Source: Melitaea cinxia (Eukaryota > Arthropoda > Insecta > Lepidoptera > Nymphalidae). Taken from it: 64,000 nt of DNA. A model generated the notes under the pieces. The model had not been told where the DNA came from. It did not search any database and saw only the letters and a list, made by a program, of their open reading frames with translations. Made by a program: the position numbers and the translations under genes. Location of the stretch: NCBI RefSeq assembly GCF_905220565.1, contig NC_059408.1, forward strand, positions 7,936,508 to 8,000,507, in the 5' to 3' direction. Of the stretch, positions 22,421 to 32,242 are shown one piece after another. Each line of letters opens with the position of its first letter. The stretch's first letter is position 1.

Positions 22421-24840
22421 ATATATTGATGAAACCGTTCACACGCAAAAACAATCGCTAACATTTCTTTTTCAATTTGGGCATACCTTTTTTGAGCATC
22501 TGTAAGTGTACGAGATGTAAATTCAACCGGTCGACCATTTTGTAGTAAAACTGCTCCCAAGGCGTTACGTGATGCATCGACTGACATCACAACCGGTTGA
22601 GTCGGATTATAGAGTGCTAAAACGCTCGAGCTCGTTACTGCCTTTTTCAAGTTGTCGAATGCGTTGCGTTCGCTATCTTCCCAACGCCACGAATTATCCT
22701 TTTTTAAAAGATTCGTCAACGGAACTGCTATTTCAGAATGATTAGGAATGAACTTTGATAGAAAATTAACTGCACCTAAAAATCTTTCTAAATCTTTCCT
22801 ATCCTTTGGAACCTGCATTTCTTTAATTGCTTTAATTTTTTCACTATCTGGTCTCATACCGTTGACATTAAATACGTGCCCTAAGTATTTAACTTCTTCA
22901 ACAAAAAATCTACATTTATCTTTATTAAACTTCAAATTGATTTGCCTAGCTCTATCAAGCAATGCCTTCAAACGATTATCGTGTATTTCTTTCGTTTCAC
23001 CCCACACAATAATATCATCAATATAATTTTCAACACCATCAAGATCTTCTAAAAATTGCTTTAATTTTCCATGAAAAACTTCCGATGCACAATTTATACC
23101 AAATGGAAGACGAAGAAATTGGTACCTACCGAAGGGTGTGCTGAAAGTGCACAAATCTGCACTCTCGTCGTCTAGCGCCACAGTCCAAAACCCCGCAGTA
23201 GCATCGAGTACAGAGAAAAATCGTGCTCCGTGTAACCGAGATGCCAGTTCAGATACAGTTGGTAGTTGAAAGTGTGATCGTTGCACCGCCTTATTTAATT
23301 CACGAGGATCTAAACATATACGAATACCATTATTCTTTTTAGCGACTAAGACTAATGGGTGAACCCACTGCGTTGGATGTGTAACCTTTCTAATAACGTT
23401 TAGTTCTTCCATTTTTTCTAATTCCACTTTCAAACGATCTCGTAAGCTGTGAGGAATTTTTCTACTAGCACATATAACAGGCGCCATAGATTTATTAACA
23501 ACTATGTGATACTTGCCAGGTAAGCGTCCCAATCCTTTAAAAACGTCATCATAATTTGATATTTCAATAGAATAAATACGTTTTACTAATCCTAACATTT
23601 CACATGATTTATAACCTAAAATACTATTACAGATCATGTCAGCTATTGCGAATTTAAGGTTGTAAGTAACGTTTTTATAAGTCCAAGGAATAATACAAAT
23701 GCCCTTAAGGGGTATAGAGTTATGAGTATAAGAATGTAAAGCTAGTGTCTTTTTTATTATTATTTCGTCATTAAAACCTAACTCTTTAAACCTCTTATAA
23801 GATATTATGTTGTAATCCGCTCCTGTATCTATTTTAAATTTTTCTACTCCATGCTCACAAGAAAGTTTCTGAAACCAATTCTCACCTTTTTTATTTCCTT
23901 CTTCAACAACGTTAATCTGAAAATTATCATCTGTCGAATCACTATCTCGATCATTATTGTTACATTCAATTTCATGAACGCGATTAAATTTACCTATATT
24001 ACGAGTCGAATTACGATTAAAATTACAGAGACGGGAAAAATGACCTTGTTTGCCACAGGTAAAACATTTTATAAATCGTGCAGGGCATTCATCTTTCCTC
24101 CCACACCGTGAATTACCACAACTCATACAGGTAGTAATTGCTGATGATCCTGAAACGCCAACAGTATTACGCCACGAAGTGCTTGCTGGTTTGTTGCTCC
24201 GCGTGCGGGATCGCCACCCACATGCTACTTCTTGGTCACGGCGTCTCATTTTTACAGTATCCACATGCGAAGTATTTTCACTTGTACTGCCCATTTGCTG
24301 TCCACCTTCTTGTGCTATTTCTTCTGCTTGACAAATTCGCATCGCTTTTTCTAAATTAAGTTCTTCGCATCTTAATAATCGATCCCTAACCATATTTTGA
24401 CGTATACCACAAATGATTCTGTCTCTTATTAAATCTTCTTCTAATGTCGAGAATTCACAATTTTTGCTCAGTAGACGGAGAGCTGTAACGTATTGTTGAA
24501 TAGATTCTCCAACCTCTTGATTTCGTGAAAAAAATTTATATCGCATCAACGTCACATTTGACTTCATTCCAAAATATTTATCAAATTTTTTTAATACGAT
24601 ATTGACATCATCGCGGTCTTCTTCTCTCTCAAAATTAAACGTTTGATATATATCAAACCCATCGGGACCTATAAGATTTACAAGTAAGCTGGCTTGAATA
24701 CTTGATGATTCTGAATACACACCTGAAGCTTTAATGAACAATAGAAATTGTTGCTTCCACTTTTTCCATGCGTCTGCTCTGCTAACGGGCCCCCCAACGC
24801 CATCAATTTTAAGTTCTGATGGCGGCCGTGCATGCTCCAT
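22396..24840 (-). CDS. Gag-protease-RT-RNase H polyprotein of the mag-like element, 814 aa
   Basis: One frame of 814 codons starting at ATG 24840, about 150 bases after the primer site. Order seen: capsid-like region (1-190); zinc knuckles near 238-252 and 257-271, the second a clean CX2CX4HX4C (CFTCGKQGHFSRLC); aspartic protease IDTGAD near 336-341; reverse transcriptase with LPFG and the catalytic YIDD near 605-608; and RNase H starting with SVDAS. The frame ends prematurely at a stop after HQYITDKVGSS, in the middle of RNase H. The remainder of that domain continues in another frame from about 22420. Gag and pol share one frame here. Confidence 0.9.
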   Translation of the reverse strand: MEHARPPSELKIDGVGGPVSRADAWKKWKQQFLLFIKASGVYSESSSIQASLLVNLIGPDGFDIYQTFNFEREEDRDDVNIVLKKFDKYFGMKSNVTLMRYKFFSRNQEVGESIQQYVTALRLLSKNCEFSTLEEDLIRDRIICGIRQNMVRDRLLRCEELNLEKAMRICQAEEIAQEGGQQMGSTSENTSHVDTVKMRRRDQEVACGWRSRTRSNKPASTSWRNTVGVSGSSAITTCMSCGNSRCGRKDECPARFIKCFTCGKQGHFSRLCNFNRNSTRNIGKFNRVHEIECNNNDRDSDSTDDNFQINVVEEGNKKGENWFQKLSCEHGVEKFKIDTGADYNIISYKRFKELGFNDEIIIKKTLALHSYTHNSIPLKGICIIPWTYKNVTYNLKFAIADMICNSILGYKSCEMLGLVKRIYSIEISNYDDVFKGLGRLPGKYHIVVNKSMAPVICASRKIPHSLRDRLKVELEKMEELNVIRKVTHPTQWVHPLVLVAKKNNGIRICLDPRELNKAVQRSHFQLPTVSELASRLHGARFFSVLDATAGFWTVALDDESADLCTFSTPFGRYQFLRLPFGINCASEVFHGKLKQFLEDLDGVENYIDDIIVWGETKEIHDNRLKALLDRARQINLKFNKDKCRFFVEEVKYLGHVFNVNGMRPDSEKIKAIKEMQVPKDRKDLERFLGAVNFLSKFIPNHSEIAVPLTNLLKKDNSWRWEDSERNAFDNLKKAVTSSSVLALYNPTQPVVMSVDASRNALGAVLLQNGRPVEFTSRTLTDAQKRYAQIEKEMLAIVFACERFHQYITDKVGSS

Positions 24841-24971
24841 CTTGTGAACCGTTTACTTTAATTTTAATCAACAAATTTATTCAATACTGCTTTAAACATA
24901 GATAGAAGTACCTTTTTTTTTGCCTTAATACATTTGTAATGCCATGTTTACCGAATATATTTAATATTTTT

Positions 24972-24988
24972 TCGCACCGCTGCCACCA
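24972..24988 (-). other. Primer binding site, tRNA-Leu type
   Basis: Directly after the 5' LTR the minus strand reads TGGTGGCAGCGGTG. This is complementary to a tRNA 3' end of CACCGCTGCCA plus CCA, which matches the acceptor end of tRNA-Leu (AAG/TAG type) as I recall it. The match weakens after 14 bases. Confidence 0.65.
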
Positions 24989-25061
24989 TGTTGTATATTC
25001 AAACGACTCGTCATTGACAACTGATTTATTTTATATCACATGCCAGACATATACTACAACA
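24989..25061 (-). repeat. 5' LTR of the mag-like element (73 bp)
   Basis: On the minus strand it begins TGTTGTAG and ends ATACAACA, with TG...CA termini. It is identical base for base to the copy at 20536-20608. At 73 bp it is extremely short for an LTR and near the 77 bp known for mag. The flanking CATAT (25062-25066) is one half of the target duplication. Confidence 0.95.
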
Positions 25062-25669
25062 CATATAAAACAAAGTATAGAGATATCGCTGGTAAAATCT
25101 AAAAAAACCCAAGCCAGATTGTTAATGTCTGGGTTACCTGGAAACTATTATATTCAATCAATTAAATGTCCACAACTTAATATTGGTCGGGCGGAGTACT
25201 AGAAACTATTATTAGATATATATCACATTTACAATTGATAAATCATTATTAAGAATGAAAGCGATACACTAATAAAGACGATAAAACTAATTAGCACTGA
25301 TTCATAGATTCTACCACATTCGATTCAGTAAATTATCGTTAGCACTTTATATAGGTACAAAGAAACTCATGGTATATGTATATTTAAATAAAGTAAAAAC
25401 TGATAAAATTTTCGATATATAAGAATAATAAAATAACGAAAAGTGTTTTCTATTGTTTGAACTCGTTAATCATAATTACGCGACCAATCAAAAATATTAT
25501 TACATCAAATAATCAGCTTTGTTGTTCATAAATGTAAGGTTATCAAAATAGTGCTACATACAGTGCTACATGTACAATATTTTAAATATAAAAATACAAT
25601 AGAATCCGCGAGGCCAATATATCTTAATTTTTTTAATAGGTTCAATATTTATGTACATAATTATGGTGA

Positions 25670-25925
25670 TTACGACGCTCTGGGCAACGGACACAGTACT
25701 AGCGGTTGCGGATTCGATCCACGCACATGACAAACATTTGTATTGGCCATACAGATGTTTGCCGTGGTCTGGGTGTTTGTACAATCCTTGTGGGTCTCCC
25801 CAACGTGCCTTGGAGAGCACGCTAAGCCGTCGGTCCTGGTTAGAGCAGCGTCGTGAATTAAGGTCTTATCCTTCTCCTATATGGGGTAAGAGGCCTATGC
25901 CCAGCAGTGGGATATTACAGGCTAA
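25670..25925 (+). mobile_element. SINE family A with internal deletion
   Basis: Head with B-box GATTCGATCC, then ACAAACATTTGTATTGGCC, TTGCCGTGGTCTGGGTG and GCACGCTAAGCCGTC. It then jumps directly to GAGCAGCGTCGTGAATTAAG, losing the GTTACTCATAG block. The 3' end GCCCAGCAGTGGGATATTAC is intact. Confidence 0.75.
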
Positions 25926-26392
25926 ATCATATGGTGGTCTTTTTCTAAGGTAGAATCAACTTTTCTAGGCATATATAAAAACATTCAACTTTATAATAAA
26001 AATATTTATATATAACGCGTAGTTAAGTTACATTACATCCAGAATAGGGACGGAAATCTATCCCATAGCTCCCAAAGGAAGAGTTAAGTCATACTGCGCA
26101 AGCGGGATCTAATGTATGTAAGAATAAAATATTATCGAAATGATGTAGTTAATTATTTATATCAATTTGTAAATTGCTATCTGTCAATACATTAACGATA
26201 AGTTTATAAGGACCCAGCAACAGAATAATAACACTGAGTATTATAATTAACTGACCCCGTGAACTCTTGCAGACCAGTTACACCGTGTTAGTTAAAACTG
26301 AGTTTAAATCAATGAGAATAAATGCACGGAACGCCAAAAACATTACACATAGTACTCAAATTTTATATAATTTTAGAGCTATTATCATAGAG

Positions 26393-26393
<1 letters not shown>

Positions 26394-26432
<39 letters not shown>
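26394..26432 (+). repeat. AT/GT microsatellite
   Basis: Perfect TA dinucleotides running into GTGTGTG, directly before a SINE. Confidence 0.9.
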
Positions 26433-26433
<1 letters not shown>

Positions 26434-26436
26434 TTT

Positions 26437-26765
26437 TTTATAGCTCTGGTATAATGGTGCGTGTGTCGTGTCGGCAATGCCTAAACGCCGACGGTCGCTG
26501 TTTCGATTTCTGCTTGAATTGGTTAGTGTTTACAACAAATATTTATTTCTGGTCTGGTTGTAAGTCCTTATGGGTCGTCCCACCGTGCCTCGGAGAGCGC
26601 GTTAAGCCGTCGGTCCCGGTTGTTATAATGTACACCTGATAGCAATCGTTACTCATAGTAGGGAATATATCCGCCAAACCGCATTACAGAAGCGCGTTTG
26701 ATTAAGCTCTGATCCTTCCCCTACATGGGGAATGAGGCATATGCCCAGCAGAGGGATATTACAAT
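26437..26765 (+). mobile_element. SINE family A, near full length
   Basis: Starts after an AT/GT microsatellite with CTCTGGTATAATGGTG (A-box region). The B box is decayed (TGTTTCGATTTC). The body blocks GCGCGTTAAGCCGTC and GATAGCAATCGTTACTC and the end GCCCAGCAGAGGGATATTAC are all present. Confidence 0.75.
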
Positions 26766-26890
26766 TAATTTAATATTTCACGACAAATAGTATTGAACGG
26801 CTATGCAGAAGTACGTTGTCAGAGTAGCTCGAATATTAAAACAAAGAAAATTTAAAAAAGGGATAGGATTTTTTTAACGTAAATCATGGT

Positions 26891-26990
26891 CTATAACACA
26901 TTAACAATCCATCTATATATTCACATTTTTCTGTGTTAAAGTGTGTCAGCTCCTACATGCCACTGGAGTTTACTCCTTATTAACAATTAC
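26891..26990 (+). repeat. Repeat with CTGGAGTTTACTCCTTA end
   Basis: Shares AACACATTAA, GTGTTAAAGTG-like, GTCAGCTCC and ACTGGAGTTTACTCCTTA with an inverted copy at 54608-54708. The end holds a GGAGT/ACTCC hairpin. Confidence 0.55.
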
Positions 26991-27456
26991 TAAACGATAT
27001 TCAAAATATATTTATCTCTTCCTTGCAAGAGATGTTCCGGGGTAAAACGCCACTCTTAAGGCATGTCATCGTTACTGTTTCAGACGATTTTATTCCCTAT
27101 ATTTGTTTCATACTACGAGCCTAATATCTTTTTCAAAGAGTAACTTTCAACATAAAATCATTAATTATTTTACAGACAATTCTCTAAATAATATATAAGC
27201 AAGTTTAGTATGACCAAAATCTCGCCAATAAAGGATGAACCACTGTTAACAATATAGTTTAAACGTTCGTTGAAGCCGTAGTAGTGCACATCGCCTCACC
27301 ATCACACCTGTGGCCGACATCAAAAGCGCCGCCCCCCCACCGCTGTATCACACGAGCCGCCTCGTGATACACTCCCATGAGAACTAAAAAACATCATTGA
27401 TAAAAATCATTTGCTAGATGTGTCTTCGTTACAATCTTTTTTGATTTTTTAGTTTT

Positions 27457-27632
27457 GACTAGCGCGATGGTGCAGTTGTAGACAGTCATCCTGTTTAGTA
27501 GTTTATATCAATGATATTTGTGTGTAAATTTATCAAAATAATATAGCTCTATCAGTCGTCAGTAACCCATAACACAAGCATATCTTAGGAATAGATGACC
27601 GTGTGTATGCGTTAAAGATATTTATTTATAGA
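27457..27632 (+). mobile_element. Degenerate SINE, family B
   Basis: Begins GACTAGCGCGATGGTGCAG and ends ATGACCGTGTGTATG plus a TATTTATTTA tail, the same order as the copy at 30908. The B box has decayed beyond recognition. Confidence 0.55.
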
Positions 27633-27639
27633 AATTTTT

Positions 27640-28788
27640 AAATTTAGTATTTTTCTTATTTTACGAAAGCATTTGGTTCAAACATTAAATTATTCTCTTT
27701 TTAAACGTAAATATGATGAAGATGTTTTTTGTATCTTTCATAATAACGAAATATATTTTAGACTCTGTAAATTATAATATACGTTTAGTATATTTTAATA
27801 ACAATATACATATAACATAACATAACATAAGATAACATAACAATACACTCTATTGTACACCAAAACAGATATATTACATAGCAAATTTATTTTAACAAAG
27901 TATTGTCATGTATGTATAATAATGTCATTGTACTTATAAATGTTATAAAAATTAAAACAGACACCATTTACGTTTTCTTTCCGAATTCACTAAATCTAAA
28001 ACTATTCAGAATTATATAAATACAAATGTATCAGAAATTATATCATCGTCTAAAAATTTATTTGTTTTCACCGCGCTCATTTCAGTATGTGCCAAATTTA
28101 CACCTTAAAAAATTTTTTTTTATGACAAGTTGCAGGATATAAAGGACGACAAAGCCTTTTAAACTTTACGTTATGATTCATAGATCGGCAATAAGCGTAG
28201 ACGTCAATCAAATTAAACACGAAAGGTTTACGAAGTTTCTATAAGTTAATAAGACTCTTCCATTTTATATACGAACATCGTTATAACAATCCGATAATAA
28301 TGGCCTTTTCAGATTTTATTGATTTGAAATACCTAATCGGCAGATTGATTTCTTTATAGCCGACCGAAGGCGGGTCGTCTATTGATCCTATTGACGCTTG
28401 TCTAAGTATTAATTGTGTTAATTGCCCTGGAATTAATGATCTTCACGCGACCGCAGGACTTGTTTTGGCACCTTATTAAGTTCTGTGGGAATATTATTAA
28501 TTGAATTTTATTTTTAAACTAGATTTTTGCCTACTTGTCTGTTATTATGTGTACTACTTCTGTTACTAGTTTATCTACGTAATTATTCTTATAATAAAAC
28601 ACTACCGAGTAAAATTTTGTACATTAAAGATATTTTAAAAGTTTTTTGATGGCATTCATGGATGCTGAAGGTAAGCTTTAGGGTAATTTTTTTTTCATTT
28701 TTATATTTGTCTACTACCAAGGCTGGCAATAAGTCAAAATCATTACATGCATTTAAATGAAACTTAATATGATATATTGTATATAGCC
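27640..28788. other. AT-rich DNA with ACATA simple repeat
   Basis: ATAACATAACATAACATAAG at 27812-27840 precedes CTCTATTGTACACC, a weak LINE-tail remnant. Nothing else is seen. Confidence 0.4.
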
Positions 28789-29426
28789 AACCCTGCCGTC
28801 TTAATTAAGAAGGGCACAACTAACATTTTTTGCGAAATTAAGTTATATATATATTCGAAATCAGAAAAAAGAGGCCTATCTGCCTAATTTTTTGTGTATT
28901 TTTAGTAGCAAAATTAACAGAGATAGTATAAGCTTAAAGGACACAACTACACTATTATTTAAGTTTTAGTACAGGAAAAGGGCGCATTGAGAGATATGAC
29001 GTATAAGCCACCCTTAAATTTTAGTATATTTAATTGAAAAGGCGTAACTGGCGTACGTCAAATATAAAAAGGCTTATGTGGCACTTGTGCTCATCTTTTA
29101 TATCAACACATTAACAATTATTGTAAAAGAAAGGTCACAACTGGCAGTTATGGCTTTATTATTAAACCTACATCTTAAAAATTGCAATTAAAAAAGTCAC
29201 ACTGGCGGTTATGTCTTTGCTACTAAATATCAATTAATATAAATAAAGTGAGTGGGGCGAGGTATTCAGGGAATTGCGCCAGTTATGCCTAACATGTCGA
29301 TACGAGTCCACGCTTGTCGGTGCTTCGCTCTGGTAAGGTTATTTTTATTACTTGTTTCTATGCTTATTAATACTTTTTATTTATTTTTATCTAAACATTT
29401 TTAACAACAAATAACCCTTCTAGACT

Positions 29427-30549
29427 TTTTTTTTTATACATAGATAGGCTGGCGTTTGACCGCTATTTCACCTGATGATAAGTGAAAATGCGGTCTAAGA
29501 TGGAGCACGCTTACCTAGAAGTAACCTATTCACTCGCGACTTAAAGATCCCCAGGTCATAGCTTTCGGGAAACACAGACGCTGGTAGAGAGTTCCATTCT
29601 TTGGCCGTACGGATCAAGAATGTACTAGCGAATCGCTTAGTGCGTATAGGGGGAATGTCAACCATATAAGGGTGACGTAACGCAGAGCGTCTGGTTGCAC
29701 GATGATGGAAGGGGGGGGGGGGGGGAATCAGGTCATGGAGTTCTTGCGCACACTCTCCAAAGTGTATCCGATAAAAAACCGACAGGCCGGCCACCCTACG
29801 CCGATGATGTAAGCTTTGCAGCTTTGTGGCGACCAGTGCATCGTCACCGATGAGCCTCCTGGCTCGTCTCTCAATTGATTCAAGAAGCTCCAGCTGGTAC
29901 TTGGCTGAGCCATCCCAAAGATGAGAGCAGTACTCCATGCATGATCAAACTTGTGCTTGATATAAATTCAGAAGCTGTTCCGGAGTGAAGTACCGTCTCA
30001 CCTTCGAGAGGACGCCCAGGTTTTTGGCAGCTGTTTGAGCTTTTGCCTCTATGTACGAGCCAAAATTAAGGGTGGATGTTAGAGTAACGCCAAGAAGCTC
30101 CAGGTGGCCGGATATTGGCACGGGCACACCTCGGAAAGAGGGAGTCAGTTGGAAAGGACTCCGTTTTGCCGAGAAGAGACACGCCTGGGTCTTAGAGGCG
30201 TTGAACTTGACCAGATTTGCGTCACCCCAATCAGAGACGGCTTTAAGGGACAAGTTCAGTCGCTGAATCATGGCTTCCCTCAGCGACTGGATCTCACACC
30301 CACTCGCTCGTACGTTGGACATGTAACGCTCGACAACGGTGCTGTCATCTGCATACCCAAAGGTCCCGGGTTTGAGCAGGTCGTTGATGTGCAGCAAGAA
30401 TAACATTGCTGAGAGTACAGACCCCTGAGGGACCCAGGCATTGATGACCAAACGATCGGACTCGCAACCGTCTATAACCACGCGAATTGATCGATCCCTC
30501 AGGAAGTCAGATATCCAAACACAGAGAGAAGCGGGTAGGCCGTAGGGCG
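29427..30549 (-). mobile_element. 5'-truncated jockey/CR1-type LINE inside the AACC-flanked transposon
   Basis: The element is 1123 bp, ends in a minus-strand A tract (29427-29435), and is flanked by TAGACT at 29421-29426 and 30550-30555, a 6-bp target duplication. It starts within the RT palm (PYGLPASLCVWISDFL). Its 3' UTR (29436-29494), with a CATCAGGTGA-like stretch, resembles other lepidopteran LINE tails. The insertion lies in what would be the first intron of the host transposon's gene. Confidence 0.8.
29495..30549 (-). pseudogene. Non-LTR reverse transcriptase C-terminus with one nonsense codon
   Basis: The frame runs from the truncation point to a stop at 29495. It shows VPQGSVLS, the catalytic GYADDST (YADD form), LLGVTL and a LINE thumb/connector with YCSHLWDG, then a proline run coded by a 15-base G tract (29711-29725). 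One in-frame stop, TGA at 29947-29945, interrupts YQAQV and SCMEYCS. CGA to TGA is the simplest origin, as methylated or not CpG decay. The rest is open, so the copy is fairly young but dead. It lacks the endonuclease and the RT fingers because of 5' truncation. Confidence 0.85.
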
Positions 30550-30907
30550 TAGACTACAACTAATGTTGTTAAAAAACCGTAGAAGGGTTAGTTGCTGGTA
30601 AAAATATTTTCGTATAGTGAAAATCAAAATCAAAATGTTTAACAGAATAAATGTTAAAATCGCTATAGCCGTGTTTTTAAGCTTTTGCTATTTATACTAT
30701 TTATAATGCATAATTATAAATAGTGATGCATTTTCGTGCATTGTCTATAGGTACTTTATTAGCTAATTATGTTATAAATGTTAAAATGTATTTGTTTGTT
30801 TGTTTGTATTGTCTTTCTTTTTCATCGCTATATAGGTATAAAGTCGCAGTTGTAAGTGTGAAGTTGAAAAGCTTTTTTATACAGATACCGTTGCTTTGAC
30901 TTTGATG

Positions 30908-31140
30908 ACTAGCCCGTTGGCGCAATGTGTACTTTCAGTGCCGTGGGTTGCGGGTTCGATTCCCGCCTGAGTCTAGGTGTAATATTTGTATTTATATATG
31001 GATTATTTCTATGTATATTTATAAAAAATATATATAGTTATAACAGTCGGCTGTTACCTGTAACACAAGCATTAAGTTTCTTACCATAGGAACAGACGAC
31101 CGTGTGTGTATGTTATAAGATATTTATTTTATTTATTTAT
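30908..31140 (+). mobile_element. tRNA-derived SINE, family B, inside the AACC-flanked transposon
   Basis: The head has a pol III A-box-like TTGGCGCAATG near 30917 and a B box GGTTCGATTCC at 30953-30963. The body ends with ACAGACGACCGTGTGTGTATG and an A/T-rich tail of ATTT units. Related copies are at 27457-27632 and, as an inverted fragment, 46128-46195. Confidence 0.75.
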
Positions 31141-31190
31141 TTAGCGAGTGTAATTGCTCAGCAATAATAATTATACTATTTTTTTTTCAG

Positions 31191-31740
31191 CAATATGTCA
31201 TCGAGAAGCGCAAAATTAGTAAATGCTGCTTTACGCAACGAAAACTTTGTAAAGGAACAGATATCTGTCCCATCAACAAGTGCCTTTAAAAATTCCGTAC
31301 AGGCATCAAGTGAGGAAATTTGGTCAGTTTTTGATTCTGATGATTCATTATTAGACAAAGATTACGAATTACCTTTAACATGCCAACAAAACATCAGTAG
31401 CAATAACAGTGACTCGGAATCCGACTTTATACCGTGTTCACAGAAAATTAAACCTGAACAATCGGACGGAGAAACAGTTCAACTGACTAAGAAAGAGAGT
31501 ATAAGGAAGCGGAAAACATACAACGTTAGCTTAAGAGATCGAAAGAGACTAAAGAATGAAGAAAAAATATTAACTAAATATTTTGTAAAGGCAGGTTGCC
31601 AGGAAAACATCTGCAAAAAAAAGTGCTCAATTGATGAATATTGTTTACGTTTGCTACTGGTTGTGTTAATTTTTTTTGTTTCAGACAAATTATGTGCTGC
31701 AAGCCATTTTAAATTATACGAATTTAATTATAATTTGTAA
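31191..31740 (+). pseudogene. Internally deleted transposon-encoded gene, N-terminal part
   Basis: A T-rich tract ending in CAG (31181-31190) is a strong splice acceptor, followed after four bases by ATG 31195. The frame is acidic and serine-rich at first (SDSESDFIPCS), then basic (RKRKTYNVSLRDRKRLKNEE), then cysteine-rich (GCQENICKKKCS, about residues 134-145). Similar basic-then-CxxxCKKKC N-termini occur in transposase-like insect proteins I cannot name with certainty. The 181-codon frame then reads through what looks like intron sequence (TTTTTTTGTTTCAG at 31671-31684) into a short last exon. The centre of the original protein has evidently been deleted. A matching splice donor (CTCTG/GTAAGG, 29333) upstream suggests a non-coding first exon. 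Confidence 0.6.
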
Positions 31741-32242
31741 TTTTGACTAAATTCCTTAATCGATACAATTAATTTAAAATAAAAGTTTGATTTTCTAGTA
31801 ACTGCCGATTTTATTTTTAGAAAAGTAATAAAGTTTTAATATTTTACTTTATATTTTTATGTATCTAATTTTACACTAAAAGAGCACAATTGAATAAAAG
31901 TGCCTTTTCATGGTAACATTTCAATCTTTTACTTAATATTTTACATTAAAAAGGCGCATTTTGTTGCATGTGCCTTTTTAACGTAATATTTCTGTTTTTA
32001 CCATATTTTTTATGTTAAGTTGAAAGAAAAAAAGAAAATTATTTATTATATGCATTAAAAATAAAAGAAATATATTGCTATAGTCTAATATGTACTATAT
32101 AAATGCAAGTATTTACATTCGCACAATTTCGGAAAACATAGCTTTGTGATGATTTTTTTCAACAAAAAGAAAAAATATTTTAAAGTCCTTTTTCTCATTA
32201 TTTACAAAATGTTAGTTGTGCCCTTTTTAATAAAGACGGCAG

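Larger units (their letters stand above)
20536..25061 (-). mobile_element. mag-like Ty3/gypsy LTR retrotransposon, 4526 bp
   Basis: A full-length element bounded by two identical 73-bp LTRs (20536-20608 and 24989-25061) and a 5-bp target duplication CATAT (20531-20535 and 25062-25066). Gene order on the minus strand is gag, protease, RT, RNase H, integrase, with no envelope frame. Very short LTRs and a total size near 4.5 kb are typical of the mag lineage, first known from Bombyx. The primer site lies directly after the 5' LTR and a purine tract directly before the 3' LTR. Two frameshifts split pol, so this copy as read cannot make a full polyprotein. Confidence 0.93.
28793..32242 (+). mobile_element. 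3450-bp DNA transposon with inverted ends and AACC target duplication
   Basis: The left end (28793-28829) and the inverse of the right end (about 32206-32242) share CTGCCGTCTT, ATTAA, AAGGGCACAACTAACATTTT with two differing bases. Flanks are AACC at 28789-28792 and 32243-32246, a 4-bp duplication. The right flank (CCTCTCTTCCCGTGGG) and the left flank (TAGCCAACC) join into the interior of repeat R3, so the element landed inside that repeat. Both subterminal zones carry degenerate copies of an AAAAGG(C)xCAACTGGC-like unit (28975, 29036, 29130, 29187; 31878-31975). It contains a LINE (29427-30549), a SINE (30908-31140) and a deleted spliced gene. A 4-bp duplication occurs in Sola elements, among others; family assignment is uncertain. 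Confidence 0.8.

Noticed and set aside
22390..22425. Programmed ribosomal frameshift in the mag-like element
   Set aside because: It falls inside the RNase H fold and not between gag and pol, with no slippery heptamer seen; a lesion or assembly indel is simpler.
22018..24359. Several plus-strand frames of 73-109 codons
   Set aside because: Antisense shadows of the mag-like gag-pol frames.
25651..25953. 100-codon frame
   Set aside because: Translation of SINE family A, not a protein gene. The frames at 46327-46764 and 40746-40946 have the same explanation.
27800..27850. Telomere-like or satellite array from ACATA units
   Set aside because: Too short and irregular; insect telomeres use TTAGG.
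30051..30403. Plus-strand frames of 71 and 99 codons
   Set aside because: Antisense shadows of the LINE reverse transcriptase.
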